Shown here one piece after another: positions 52,123-60,704 of a stretch of 64,000 nt of DNA (positions are counted from its first letter, which is position 1; each line of letters opens with the position of its first letter). Position numbers and translations under genes: made by a program. Source of the DNA: Candidatus Methylophosphatis roskildensis (GTDB taxonomy: Bacteria > Pseudomonadota > Gammaproteobacteria > Burkholderiales > Rhodocyclaceae). The stretch is from the NCBI GenBank assembly GCA_016708905.1, contig JADJEV010000004.1:992001-1056000 (forward strand). Reading direction: 5' to 3'. Below the pieces are notes generated by a model that had not been told where the DNA came from, made no database searches, and saw only the letters and a list, made by a program, of their open reading frames with translations.

Positions 52123-52443
52123 ATGGGTTGCACGAGGGCTATCGCGTGGAATGCTCCACTCGAGTGCCGTGCTCGTTCCGCATCCTGGCTCCCGTCGGCA
52201 ACCTACACGCTGCGGCGACGGGCCGAAGCGACGATTCCGCCTCATCTGCTGTACCAGAAAGGCTGGCCGGTCACCGTGCCGACGGCGCAAGAAGCCCTAT
52301 CGGAGGGCGCGCGACACGAGGTGGCGACTGCATTTGCCCTGGATATCAACAACACCACGCCCGAAGAACTGACCGGTCGATACGTGGACATGATGGCCCA
52401 GCGCGAGGGGAAGTTCGGAGCAGGCGGCCGCCTGAGGAAATGA
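52123..52443 (+). CDS. Unknown 106-residue protein
   Basis: Starts MGCTRAIAWNAPLECRARSA at 52123 (GGAGCAGGACG upstream). The second half (VPTAQEALSEGARHEVATAF, then ALDINNTTPEELTGRYVDMM) looks clearly protein-like; the first 35 residues less so, and the true start may differ. 3 bp before the XF1762-like gene, so probably co-transcribed. No family recognised. Confidence 0.55.
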   Translation: MGCTRAIAWNAPLECRARSASWLPSATYTLRRRAEATIPPHLLYQKGWPVTVPTAQEALSEGARHEVATAFALDINNTTPEELTGRYVDMMAQREGKFGAGGRLRK

Positions 52444-52446
52444 AAC

Positions 52447-53037
52447 ATGGAACCGATTCTTCCCCTATACCCGCTCGGTGTGCTCGCATTGCTATTTGTG
52501 GGCAATACTGCAGTCGGGATTTCACTTCGACCGGCGGAATGCGCATGCGGTGAAGACACAACCCAAGCCCAGACCAGCGTTGAAGTGGAGCGGCCGTCCC
52601 GTTTCCGCCTTCGATTCCGGCCACCGCGTCCGGTATTCGAGGAGATCAGCCTCGATGAGGCCGGCCGGCTCGCTGCCGAACAAGGCGTCTCGGTCGGTTG
52701 GTTCGGCCTCCAGCCGATGGCCTTCGGCGAGTTCCATCCATCCGGCCATCTATGCGGCGCTGTCATCGCTGCCCGTCCGCGATGTGGAGCACTCGACGAT
52801 GGTGTGACGATCGAGGTGAGGTCGATTCTGCATCGCGACGTCGGCCGGTGCAGGCTACTGCTCGCCGGTGTGACGACGATCGCCCGCCAATGCGGATTCA
52901 CCAGAATGCTGATCGGGGAAAGGACGGGGCGCGATATCGACCTGGAGGCGATCGGATTTGCGAAGCTACCGGCTGGGGATACTGACTCCGACGTATTGCT
53001 GGGTCGTGTATTGCGCTTTGGCGAGCGCATCAAGTGA
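52447..53037 (+). CDS. XF1762-like GNAT-type protein with N-terminal hydrophobic segment
   Basis: 196 residues, MEPILPLYPLGVLALLFVGN; residues 4-26 are hydrophobic enough for a signal anchor. The C-terminal 130 residues (GHLCGAVIAARPRCGALDDG, TIEVRSI, IARQCGFTRMLIGERTG, LEAIGFAKLP) resemble the XF1762 family, a GNAT-like acetyltransferase fold seen in phages and mobile elements. Substrate unknown. The fusion with a hydrophobic N terminus is unusual; possibly the gene has captured an upstream segment. Confidence 0.7.
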   Translation: MEPILPLYPLGVLALLFVGNTAVGISLRPAECACGEDTTQAQTSVEVERPSRFRLRFRPPRPVFEEISLDEAGRLAAEQGVSVGWFGLQPMAFGEFHPSGHLCGAVIAARPRCGALDDGVTIEVRSILHRDVGRCRLLLAGVTTIARQCGFTRMLIGERTGRDIDLEAIGFAKLPAGDTDSDVLLGRVLRFGERIK

Positions 53038-53657
53038 CCAACCAGCGGAGCGCACGGCGCGTTCGACGGGTAGTGCCTACGGGACGGTGTTCCGTGAACC
53101 GTGGCGTTGCCACTGTCGCAGCGATGTACTTCCGGAGCAGGTGCGGCAAGACCACGACCATGGACGGTCCGGGCCTGCCCTATCTGATCGTTGCTCGTTT
53201 TCGATCCTGTACTCTGGCCGCACTCGACCGGAAACAAGAATTCGCACCTGCGGGCCATGAACGGTCGCTTCCCGAGGTTGAGCTGCCATTCACGCGAAGC
53301 TCGTCAATGCCTGGTGCTCGGCCTCAGCGGTCATTGAGTGCGAGTTGCCTGAGCGACCGCTGAACTTCGCTTTGCCGCCGTTCGAATTTGTCCACCGAAA
53401 AGGCCTGGGCCGACGAGTCCGGGCGAGCGCTTACCGAAAAAAGGCTACTCACCCTTTCGGCCCACACGAACCGTATGACGTTCGAGATGGCGTTGGCAGC
53501 TTTGTGATCAATAAGCGGCCCGGTGATTTTCAGGCTGTTCCCGACACCAGCAAACTGGCGAGGATACCCTGCGATGTTGTTGCAAGGCGACTCGGAGGGA
53601 TTCGGCATTGATCGTGGTCATGACGGGAACTCACTGTAGGAATGAATCGGCTCCCGG
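53038..53657. other. 620-bp gap, at most one doubtful small gene
   Basis: A minus-strand frame at 53324-53608 reads MPNPSESPCNNIAGYPRQFA ... LIDHKAANAISNVIRFVWAE with reasonable composition but no clear ribosome site; it could be a decayed gene. This stretch marks the border between mobile-element content to the left and ordinary chromosomal-type genes to the right. Confidence 0.35.
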
Positions 53658-54124
53658 TCACAAGTCCAGGTCGCTGAGACCCGGGTGATCATCCGGGCGA
53701 CGCCCCAATGGCCAGAAGAACGTGCGCTCGGAAGCCTTGATGGGCAGGTCATTGATGCTGGCGAAACGCCGCTGCATGAAACCCTGGTCATTGAATTCCC
53801 AGTTCTCGTTGCCGTAGGAACGGAACCATTGGCCGGAATCGTCATGCCACTCATAGGCAAAGCGCACCGCGATGCGATTGCCGGAGAAGGCCCAAAGCTC
53901 CTTGATCAGGCGGTAGTCGAGTTCCCTCGCCCATTTCCGCGCCAGAAACTGACGGACCGCTTCCCGTCCGACAGGAAACTCAGCGCGATTGCGCCAGCGG
54001 GTGTCCTGCGTATAGACGAGCACGACGCGATCGGGATCGCGGGTGTTCCAGCATTCTCGGCCATGCGGACCTTCTGCCGGGCAGCGTCTTCGGTAAAGGG
54101 CGGTACGGGAGGCTTGGTTTCCAT
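53658..54124 (-). pseudogene. DUF1348 (NTF2-like) protein with a one-base frameshift
   Basis: Starts [20 protein letters not shown] at 54124; after RMAENA the frame changes at about 54050 and continues [20 protein letters not shown], with [20 protein letters not shown] at the end. An extra T in GCTGG would restore [12 protein letters not shown], the usual N-terminal motif of DUF1348 proteins, which are small SnoaL/NTF2-fold proteins of unknown function. Either a real loss-of-function or an assembly indel. Confidence 0.85.
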
Positions 54125-54198
54125 GAATTCCCTCGACGAGTGGGGCAACAAGTGGTTCGGAATGGCGAGGCTGTGGCCGCAATCCGGTTTAGTCGGCA

Positions 54199-55488
54199 TT
54201 ACTCGAAGCTTTCGTACTGAACGCGCTCGGCTGAAATACCAAGTTCGCGTGCTGTGGCCTTGGTCGCCTCGATCAGCGGGCCTGGCCCGCAGACATAGAA
54301 CAGTGCGTCAGGGGGTGCAGCGCGCATGATCGACGGAAGATCGATGCGTTTTCCGCCAGTGGCGCGTGTGAAGTAAAGATGGAGTTGCAGGGGAAACTCA
54401 ATTGCCAATCGATCCCGATAGGCCATGTCGGCAGGAGTCCGGCCGCTGTAGTGGAGTTCGAACGTGCCGCCCCGGACCTTAAGTTCCTGTGCCATCGCCT
54501 TGATGGGTGTGATGCCGATGCCGCCGGCAATCAGCACACTATGACGCTCATCCTCGTGCAGGGGAAACTGGTTGACAGGATGATCGAGTGCCAGTCGTGT
54601 GCCAATCTGCCAAGAGGCATGGATGGCAGCCGACCCGCCGCGCCCGTCGTCCTCGCGAAGAACGGCAATCTCGTACATGTCGCGCCGATGAGGATGTGTC
54701 GCCAGCGAATACTGGCGCGTCACGATCGAACCGTCGGGCAATCGAACCGGCACTGAGAGATGTGTTCCGGCCGTTACGGGCGGCAAGTCGCTCCAGTCCT
54801 GGGCGCGCAACTCATAGGCACGAACCGTTGGCGTCATCTGGCGCATGCCGGTGACGTCGAGCTTCAGCGGGCCAACACCAATTTCGTCCTGGTCCGGGGA
54901 ACGCGGTTCGCTCTTGCTGTCCTCCTGGTGCCGGCCACTCACCAGATGCCTGACCTCGCTCTCGGTGAACCGTGGCGTGATGTATTTCGGACAATTCCAG
55001 TCGAATGCCTCGACGGTGATGAGGACGCCGCGTTCGACACGAGCCCGATAATCCGGCGACTCCAGTCGGGCAATGAGTGCCGGTTGCGTGTCCTCATCAA
55101 TCAGCCGAGCCCGTCCCCAGATCTTGAGGCGACGCTGCCCCGGGTAGTCCATCAGAAACAAGCTTACCCGATCATCACCATCGAGATTCCCCACCGAGAT
55201 GTATTGACGATTGCCGGAGAAATCCGCATAGCCGATCGTTCTGGCATCCAATACTTTCAGGAATCCTGTTGGACCACCACGATGCTGCACATACGGCCAG
55301 CCGCTTTCGCCGACGGTGCCCTGATAGAAGCTATCGCGATCGCCGATGAACGCGACTTCGTAGGGACCCAGTTCTACAATTTCGGGCTCGCCCAGTTCGG
55401 TCGAGCGGTAGGCGTCACGACTCCCCATCCGAGCCTGGGCGGCCTGGACGTTTGGTGTGAAGGCAATCTTGGCGAAGGCGCGGGCCAT
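54199..55488 (-). CDS. PPOX-domain / ferredoxin-NADP reductase-like fusion
   Basis: 429 residues after AGGAGGTCCCTAC. N-terminal 190 residues are a pyridoxamine-5'-phosphate-oxidase-like flavin domain (SFYQGTVGESGWPYVQHRGG, DRVSLFLMDYPGQRRLKIWG). The C-terminal 230 residues are a ferredoxin-reductase module: FAD motif RQYSLATHPH, NAD(P)-binding AGGIGITPIKAM and VCGPGPLI. It stops at ERVQYESFE, where related proteins continue into a 2Fe-2S domain, so that domain is absent. Probably a soluble NAD(P)H-dependent flavin oxidoreductase. It is encoded 74 nt downstream of, and on the same strand as, the AhpD-like gene. Confidence 0.88.
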   Translation of the reverse strand: MARAFAKIAFTPNVQAAQARMGSRDAYRSTELGEPEIVELGPYEVAFIGDRDSFYQGTVGESGWPYVQHRGGPTGFLKVLDARTIGYADFSGNRQYISVGNLDGDDRVSLFLMDYPGQRRLKIWGRARLIDEDTQPALIARLESPDYRARVERGVLITVEAFDWNCPKYITPRFTESEVRHLVSGRHQEDSKSEPRSPDQDEIGVGPLKLDVTGMRQMTPTVRAYELRAQDWSDLPPVTAGTHLSVPVRLPDGSIVTRQYSLATHPHRRDMYEIAVLREDDGRGGSAAIHASWQIGTRLALDHPVNQFPLHEDERHSVLIAGGIGITPIKAMAQELKVRGGTFELHYSGRTPADMAYRDRLAIEFPLQLHLYFTRATGGKRIDLPSIMRAAPPDALFYVCGPGPLIEATKATARELGISAERVQYESFE

Positions 55489-55543
55489 GTAGGGACCTCC
55501 TGTTCACCGGGAGCCTCATAGCCCCCGGCGCCGGTTGGATGGA

Positions 55544-56089
55544 TCAGGCGGCGAGCTTCAGTTCGACTTTCGGGAAATCGATGTCGACACGACCGGCCTT
55601 GCCCAACAGGTTGGTCAGGATGTTCATGCCGACATGGGTGATGACCTCCACGATGTCGGACTCACTGTAGCCGGCATCGCGCATTTCCAGCAATTCGGCC
55701 GTGGTGACTTCGCCCATGTGGGCGACCAGGGATCGGGCAAACTTGACGGCAACAGCCGCTTTCGCATCCTGGCTGGTTCCGGATCGGTTGGCCTCGATCT
55801 CGGCGCCGTTCAGTCCGGCCTTGCGACCGATCGCGGTGTGGGCCGACAGGCAATATTCGCAGCTGTTCTGCTGGGCCAAGGCCAGGGCGATGCGCTCGCG
55901 TGTCTGCGGTTCGAGCGAACCTTCACCGGCGATGCCGTGCAGACCGAGGAATGCCTTCAGGGCGGCCGGTGAATTGGCAAAGACCTTGAGGAAGTTCGGC
56001 ACCATGCCAAGCTTGGCCTGGATGGCGTCATAGAGGTCCTTCTGCTCGGATTTGGCGGCTTCGGGAGTGACAATGTTGATGCGTGCCAT
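55544..56089 (-). CDS. AhpD-like carboxymuconolactone decarboxylase family protein
   Basis: 181 residues from ATG 56089 (MARINIVTPEAAKSEQKDLY). The redox motif is CEYCLSAHTAIGRKAG, CxxC followed by H, as in AhpD-type peroxidase-related proteins. Preceded by LEPQTRERIALALAQQNS. It likely reduces peroxides with cysteine chemistry. Divergent from the LysR gene with 120 bp between, and followed by the oxidoreductase fusion gene: probably one LysR-controlled operon. Confidence 0.92.
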   Translation of the reverse strand: MARINIVTPEAAKSEQKDLYDAIQAKLGMVPNFLKVFANSPAALKAFLGLHGIAGEGSLEPQTRERIALALAQQNSCEYCLSAHTAIGRKAGLNGAEIEANRSGTSQDAKAAVAVKFARSLVAHMGEVTTAELLEMRDAGYSESDIVEVITHVGMNILTNLLGKAGRVDIDFPKVELKLAA

Positions 56090-56177
56090 GGTGTGTCTCC
56101 TGGGTTGGGGGCGTCGTCGTGTTGACGACAGTTGCCACTTTGCCGAATTCCTCATCAAAGAAGAATAGCCGTAGAAT

Positions 56178-56192
56178 GGAATAAACTATTCC
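56178..56192. promoter_or_regulatory. Probable LysR operator
   Basis: GGAATA-AAC-TATTCC, a perfect 6-bp inverted repeat between the divergent LysR and AhpD-like genes, of T-N11-A type size. Confidence 0.6.
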
Positions 56193-56209
56193 CCTCAGAG
56201 CAATACTGC

Positions 56210-57109
56210 ATGGATCGCTTTCATCTGATGGCGGTGTTTGTCGCGGTAGCTGAGCAGGAAAGCTTCGCGGCGGCGGCACGACGCTTGCGCCTGTCGCCGC
56301 CGGCGGTGACCCGAGCCATTGCCTTCCTGGAGGAACGCCTGGGAGTGCGACTTCTGACGCGCACGACGCGCCTTGTGCGCACAACTGACGCCGGGGCGCG
56401 CTATCTCGAGGATGCACGGCGCATCCTTCTCGAGGCGGACGAGGCCGACGAAGCGGCGGCGGGTATCAATGGCACGCCACGCGGACATTTGGCGGTCACG
56501 GCCCCCGTTCTGTTCGGAAGGCTGTACGTGATGCCGATCATTACTGCCTACCAGCGAACGTTCAAGGAAACCACGGTGTCCGCGCTGTTCGTCGATCGCG
56601 TGGTCAATCTGATGGATGAGGGACTGGATGTCGGCATTCGCATCGGTCCGCTTCCCGACTCATCCCTACGGGCGATTCGCGTCGGCCAGGTGCGACGCGT
56701 TGTCTGCGCAACGCCAGCTTATCTCAAGAAGCACGGCATCCCGAAGACCCCTACGGATCTTGCCGCACACCCGATCATTGCCGCCACCGCTGTGTCTGCC
56801 GGTTCAGAATGGAGCTTCACCAGGGGAAAGGAAAGAACCGCCATCAAGCTCAACCCGCGCATCCTGGTGAATACAAATGACGGGGCGCTTGAAGCCGCGA
56901 TGGACGGGTTTGGGCTTACGCGGCTGATCTCGTATCAGGTGGCGAATGAACTGGCCACCGGGAAACTCAAGACGGTTTTGTCAGAATACGAAGAGGCAGC
57001 GCTGCCCATCCATGTGATTCATCACGAGGGCCGGCACGGGTCGGCAAAGGTCAGAAGTTTTGTTGATCTGGCGGTGGAAAAGCTCAGGGCGCACGAGGCG
57101 CTGAATTGA
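56210..57109 (+). CDS. LysR-family transcriptional regulator
   Basis: 299 residues from ATG 56210 (MDRFHLMAVFVAVAEQESFA). Winged HTH in residues 1-60 (FAAAARRLRLSPPAVTRAIA) and the periplasmic-binding-like effector domain behind it (LMDEGLDVGIRIGPLPDSSL). Transcribed away from the AhpD-like and oxidoreductase genes, which it presumably controls through the palindrome in the intergenic space. The effector is not predictable. Confidence 0.92.
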   Translation: MDRFHLMAVFVAVAEQESFAAAARRLRLSPPAVTRAIAFLEERLGVRLLTRTTRLVRTTDAGARYLEDARRILLEADEADEAAAGINGTPRGHLAVTAPVLFGRLYVMPIITAYQRTFKETTVSALFVDRVVNLMDEGLDVGIRIGPLPDSSLRAIRVGQVRRVVCATPAYLKKHGIPKTPTDLAAHPIIAATAVSAGSEWSFTRGKERTAIKLNPRILVNTNDGALEAAMDGFGLTRLISYQVANELATGKLKTVLSEYEEAALPIHVIHHEGRHGSAKVRSFVDLAVEKLRAHEALN

Positions 57110-57375
57110 ATTAGCCCGCAGGCGATGGCCCACCTGCCGTCGTTCCAGGCTCATGATCCCATTTGGGATCAATAACCAGGCGCCCGACGACAATCTTCTT
57201 TCTGATGGTCGATGAGAGGAAAGGGCCGGATGGGGTCCTAGAAATCGCTTCAGAGTTTCGATAGGCCGCTGGCGTAATTGCGTCGCGATGGGTGGCGGAA
57301 GTATCTGGAGACCACGACTTCTTCGATACGCTAATTCGCCAGAGCCGACCTTCACAAACACCTGAATTTGCGCCG
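57110..57375. other. Gap before the RHH/ParE operon
   Basis: About 265 bp without a convincing gene. A minus-strand frame containing FLSSTIRKKIVVGRLVIDPK has partly protein-like composition but no start signal. Confidence 0.3.
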
Positions 57376-57395
57376 TGTAGCACGATTGTGCTACA
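57376..57395. promoter_or_regulatory. Operator of the RHH/ParE toxin-antitoxin operon
   Basis: TGTAGCACGATTGTGCTACA, an 8-bp perfect inverted repeat 31 bp before the antitoxin start; TTGTGC...-type promoter elements overlap it, the usual site of antitoxin autorepression. Confidence 0.7.
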
Positions 57396-57426
57396 TTGGC
57401 CAATCGTGCTTTGCTTGGAGTCCGAC

Positions 57427-57711
57427 ATGTCCACAACTACCATTCGGCTTCCGGATGACCTGAAAGCCCGCATTGCAGCTGCGGCGAAACACTCTGGAAC
57501 AACCGCTCATGGCTTCATTCTCGAAGCGATTGCCGAGAAAACAGAACAAGCCGAATGTCGCGCCAATTTCGATGCCGTGGCGGAAGGTCGCTATGCCAGC
57601 ATTGTGGCCACCGGCAAAACCATTCCGTGGCAGGAAATGCGCGGTTATCTTGAAGCGCGAGTGGCAGGCAAGGCTACGAAACGGCCCGTTGCGCGCAAGC
57701 TGGCACGCTGA
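57427..57711 (+). CDS. RHH antitoxin (ParD/CopG-like)
   Basis: 94 residues, MSTTTIRLPDDLKARIAAAA, start after GGAGTCCGAC. The N-terminal TTTIRLPDDLKARI is a ribbon-helix-helix strand and helix; the C-terminal half is the toxin-binding part. Followed after 2 bp by the ParE-type toxin. It probably represses its own promoter through the palindrome upstream. Confidence 0.9.
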   Translation: MSTTTIRLPDDLKARIAAAAKHSGTTAHGFILEAIAEKTEQAECRANFDAVAEGRYASIVATGKTIPWQEMRGYLEARVAGKATKRPVARKLAR

Positions 57712-57713
57712 AC

Positions 57714-58022
57714 GTGTCCCGCGTCGAGTTGGCGCCGGAGGTCACCGAGGATTTTGATCGCATCCTAGATCATCTGGCGAGCCATGAGGTTGAGGATCTC
57801 GGGCAGCGCATCGGCGAAATCATTGCTGCCTTGGATGTTCTGGTGCAGAACCCGTTGATTGGTCGCCCGGTGGCAAATGCCAAGCGCGAACTCGTGATCG
57901 GTCGTCGTTCCCATGGTTATGTGGCGTTGTATCGCTATGTGCCCAAGATAGACACGGTGTTCGTGCTGGCGATCCGCAGCCAACGCGAGGCCGGCTACTC
58001 CGAGCGCGATCCTGCGGGGTGA
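57714..58022 (+). CDS. ParE/RelE-superfamily toxin
   Basis: 102 residues from GTG 57714. Pattern typical of ParE: VELAPEVTEDFDRILDHLAS, NPLIGRPVANAKRELVIGRR, HGYVALYRYVPKIDTVFVLA, IRSQREAGY. ParE toxins poison gyrase, RelE toxins cut mRNA at the ribosome; the sequence leans to ParE. Intact, with its antitoxin directly upstream. Confidence 0.9.
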   Translation: MSRVELAPEVTEDFDRILDHLASHEVEDLGQRIGEIIAALDVLVQNPLIGRPVANAKRELVIGRRSHGYVALYRYVPKIDTVFVLAIRSQREAGYSERDPAG

Positions 58023-58601
58023 AGGGCTTGCCGCCGTTTCGCCAGTGCTGACTTTTTGCGATTTGCCCGGACACCCCGAAGGCCGGTTCTGGATCAGTCA
58101 CTTGTCGTTCGCCCGACCAGGTTTTCCGGTTCGTCGGGGGAATCTGTGGGTGGTTTTCGGAGTCCTTGAAGGATCGGCGGCAGCATGATCGGCGCTTGGC
58201 GGTATGCATGTGCTGAATGACGTGGATGCGCTTTTGATAGAAGAACTGCTGCGCTGGCTGGTAGGACATGGCGGAGGAAAGGCCTTCCGCCATGCCCAAC
58301 CAACAGCGTATCGATGGACGCGCCGTCAAGGGCGCACCTGTCCGCTCAACGCCGGGGCAATTCCACGATCCTTGGCCGAATTGAGGTTGCCGTCGTACCA
58401 AAGCCGTGCCCCGGACAAGTGACCCTTGACGGAATCGGCGCCGGCGGTTTGGCGTCGACCCGCATTCGCCTCGAATCTCCGAACACCTCTGCCAGGGCCA
58501 CGCGCAACCATCTGCCCTTGTCTTGGCCCGGGTGTGCTGGCAGCTCCCGTCGGCTATCCACCCCTGGGCACTTGCCGGCTTGCTTCGGGTGAGCATTCAC
58601 A
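58023..58601. other. 580-bp gap left of the ISL3 unit
   Basis: No gene. Contains the inverted pair CCGTCAAGGG (58323) and CCCTTGACGG (58423), also present at 9223 and 9266 between istA and istB of the first IS21. The left end of the ISL3 unit may lie here, but I cannot identify its terminal repeat. Confidence 0.35.
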
Positions 58602-59030
58602 CTACGCGATTTGGTCTTTGCCTCTGTGCAGGAAGCGAAAGAATTTGCGACAGGTCGAGTCGAACGCGCGTTGCTCTTGCTCAGATTCGTGATGGGACAA
58701 CAGGGGTCCGCCTTCTTCATCGAGCACCGAGAACAGCAGCGCTTCAATGGGCCGCTTTCGGAGCTTGGGCGCGTTCGAGATCTCGCCGATGATCTCGCCG
58801 CCCAGAAGCCAGAGGTTGTCCCGATGCTTGTGCAGCGTCTTCTTCGATAGCCCTAGGCTCAGCAAATGCAGCAGGAAAGGCTTGAAGCATTCGAGGATTT
58901 GCTGGCCGGGCGCCACGTCACGTTCCTCGATGCGCCAGCTCGCGGGCCAGTCAGCCAGATCCGGGCAATATGCCGCCAAGGCCTGCTCGGCTACGATGGC
59001 GCCCGGTTCTTTGACGGCTCCTTTTCCCAT
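58602..59030 (-). CDS. Unknown 142-residue protein divergent from the ISL3 transposase
   Basis: Starts MGKGAVKEPGAIVAEQALAA at 59030. Balanced composition (LECFKPFLLHLLSLGLSKKT, then LHKHRDNLWLLGGEIIGEIS); LSLGLSKKTLHKHRDNLWLL resembles an N-terminal SAM-like region of phage integrases but no catalytic domain follows. Its start codon overlaps that of the transposase on the opposite strand, so the two reading frames share the same few bases. Probably a companion gene of this ISL3 element. Confidence 0.6.
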   Translation of the reverse strand: MGKGAVKEPGAIVAEQALAAYCPDLADWPASWRIEERDVAPGQQILECFKPFLLHLLSLGLSKKTLHKHRDNLWLLGGEIIGEISNAPKLRKRPIEALLFSVLDEEGGPLLSHHESEQEQRAFDSTCRKFFRFLHRGKDQIA

Positions 59031-60276
59031 GCAACTGATCACCCTTCTGAACCACTGCCAGCACTTTCCAGGGTTCGTCTATGACAAGGCGCGCCTGTGC
59101 GCACAAACCAAGAGCATCGAGATCGAGGTGCGGCCTCGGCGCGGCTCCAAGCCGGTGTGTTCGGGCTGCCAGCGGCGCGGGCCGATCTACGATCACCAGA
59201 GCCAGCGGCGCTTCGAATTCGTTCCCTTCTGGGGCTTCATGGTGCTGTTACTGTACCGCATGCGCCGCGTCGATTGCCGGGCCTGCGGGGTCAAGATCGA
59301 GCAAGTGCCATGGGGTTGCGGCAAACATCAGCTGACCAGCGCCTACATGCTGTTTCTGGCCCACTGGGCAAGGAAGCTCTCCTGGAAGGAGACCGCGCTG
59401 TCTTTCCATACCTCGTGGGAGAAGGTCTGCCAGGCGGTCGAGTTCGTGGTGGCCTGGGGGCTGGAGCAGCGCACCCTGGGGCCCATTGTTGCCATCGGCG
59501 TCGATGAGATCGCCTATGCCAAGGGCCACAAGTATTTGACGCTCGTCTACCAGATCGAGGCAGGCTGCACGCGCCTGCTGTGGATCGGCAAGGAGCGCAC
59601 GGTGGCGAGCTTCGAGCAGTTCTTCACCCTCATCGGCAAGGAGCTGGCCGAGAAGATCGAGTTCGTCTGCTCCGACATGTGGCAGCCCTACCTGAAGGTG
59701 ATCCGCACGCGCTGCGTCAATGCGCTGAACATCCTGGATCGCTTTCACATCGTGGCCAAGATGAACAAGGCGCTCGATGAGGTGCGCGCGGGCGAGGCGC
59801 GCCGGCTTGCCCAGGACGGCTACGAGCCGGTGCTGAAGAAGAGCCGCTGGTGCCTGCTCAAACGCAAGACCAACCTGACGGCCAAACAACGCCCCCGATT
59901 ACGCGATGTGCTGCGCTACAACCTGAAGACCGTGCGCGCCTATCTGCTCAAGGAAGATTTCCAGCAGTTCTGGAAGTACAACTCGCCCACCTGGGCGGGG
60001 AAATTCCTTGATCAATGGTGTCACGACGTGATGTGCTCGCGCATCGAGCCAATGAAGAAAATCGCTGCGACGCTACGCAACCATCGCGAGCTCATCCTCA
60101 ACTATTTTCGGGCCCGAAAGCAGTTCTCCAGCGGTGTCGTCGAGGGCCTCAACAACAAGGCCAAAGTGACCATGAGAAAATCCTACGGCTTTCGCACATT
60201 CCGCATCGCGGAACTCGCTTTGTATCATGCACTTGGCAAGCTGCCGGAGCCGGAGCTTTCCCACAGGTTCTACTGA
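59029..60276 (+). CDS. ISL3-family transposase
   Basis: 415 residues, MQLITLLNHCQHFPGFVYDK. N-terminal zinc-binding part CSGCQRRGPIYD with CRACGVKIEQVPWGCGKHQ, then HTH-like KLSWKETALSFHTSWEKVCQ, and the DDE domain: VAIGVDEIAYAKGHKYLTLV, FVCSDMWQPYLKVI and the E region FSSGVVEGLNNKAKVTMRKS. Full ISL3 length and intact. No ribosome site precedes the ATG; the frame is open further upstream but not conserved-looking. The right terminal repeat probably lies before 60480. Confidence 0.92.
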   Translation: MQLITLLNHCQHFPGFVYDKARLCAQTKSIEIEVRPRRGSKPVCSGCQRRGPIYDHQSQRRFEFVPFWGFMVLLLYRMRRVDCRACGVKIEQVPWGCGKHQLTSAYMLFLAHWARKLSWKETALSFHTSWEKVCQAVEFVVAWGLEQRTLGPIVAIGVDEIAYAKGHKYLTLVYQIEAGCTRLLWIGKERTVASFEQFFTLIGKELAEKIEFVCSDMWQPYLKVIRTRCVNALNILDRFHIVAKMNKALDEVRAGEARRLAQDGYEPVLKKSRWCLLKRKTNLTAKQRPRLRDVLRYNLKTVRAYLLKEDFQQFWKYNSPTWAGKFLDQWCHDVMCSRIEPMKKIAATLRNHRELILNYFRARKQFSSGVVEGLNNKAKVTMRKSYGFRTFRIAELALYHALGKLPEPELSHRFY

Positions 60277-60704
60277 CGAAGCGGTTTTCCTTGTTGGTCT
60301 GTCTCTTGATGGCCGATAGGGTGAGCTGGGGTATGTTTCCATAAAATGGCCCTTGGGTTGCTGGCCGGGATTTCGACGGGCAGGTTACGGCGACGCCTTG
60401 TGAATACGGGCTTCCGGCCAATTGCAGCCCGTCGTCTATGACCGCTCCTGGCCGAGGTTGTGTAAAAACTCAGCCGACGAGCAATTTCGGGGGTGCTTAC
60501 AACATTGGCCGGGCCGGATAAATGGCTCCTGCGACGTTCTACGAGGTCGACGCTGAATAACGCGAGCCAGGTGACCAGTTTTCACACAGCCTCGGCCGAG
60601 AGGCGACCTTCACAGGCAGCCGATTTCGGGCAGGACCGGGCACACCCCTTACCGCACGCTTTACTGTCTGAACGGCGGTTTCAATCAGTTCCTCCGAAAT
60701 CGGA
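60277..60704. other. Gap containing the ISL3 right end
   Basis: About 430 bp, no gene. The ISL3 right terminal repeat is expected within the first 150 bp; I could not pair it with a left repeat. Confidence 0.3.

Noticed and set aside
49020..53650. CRISPR array in the repeat-rich 50 kb region
   Set aside because: The repeats are few, long-range and of leader type; no regular repeat-spacer series exists in the window.
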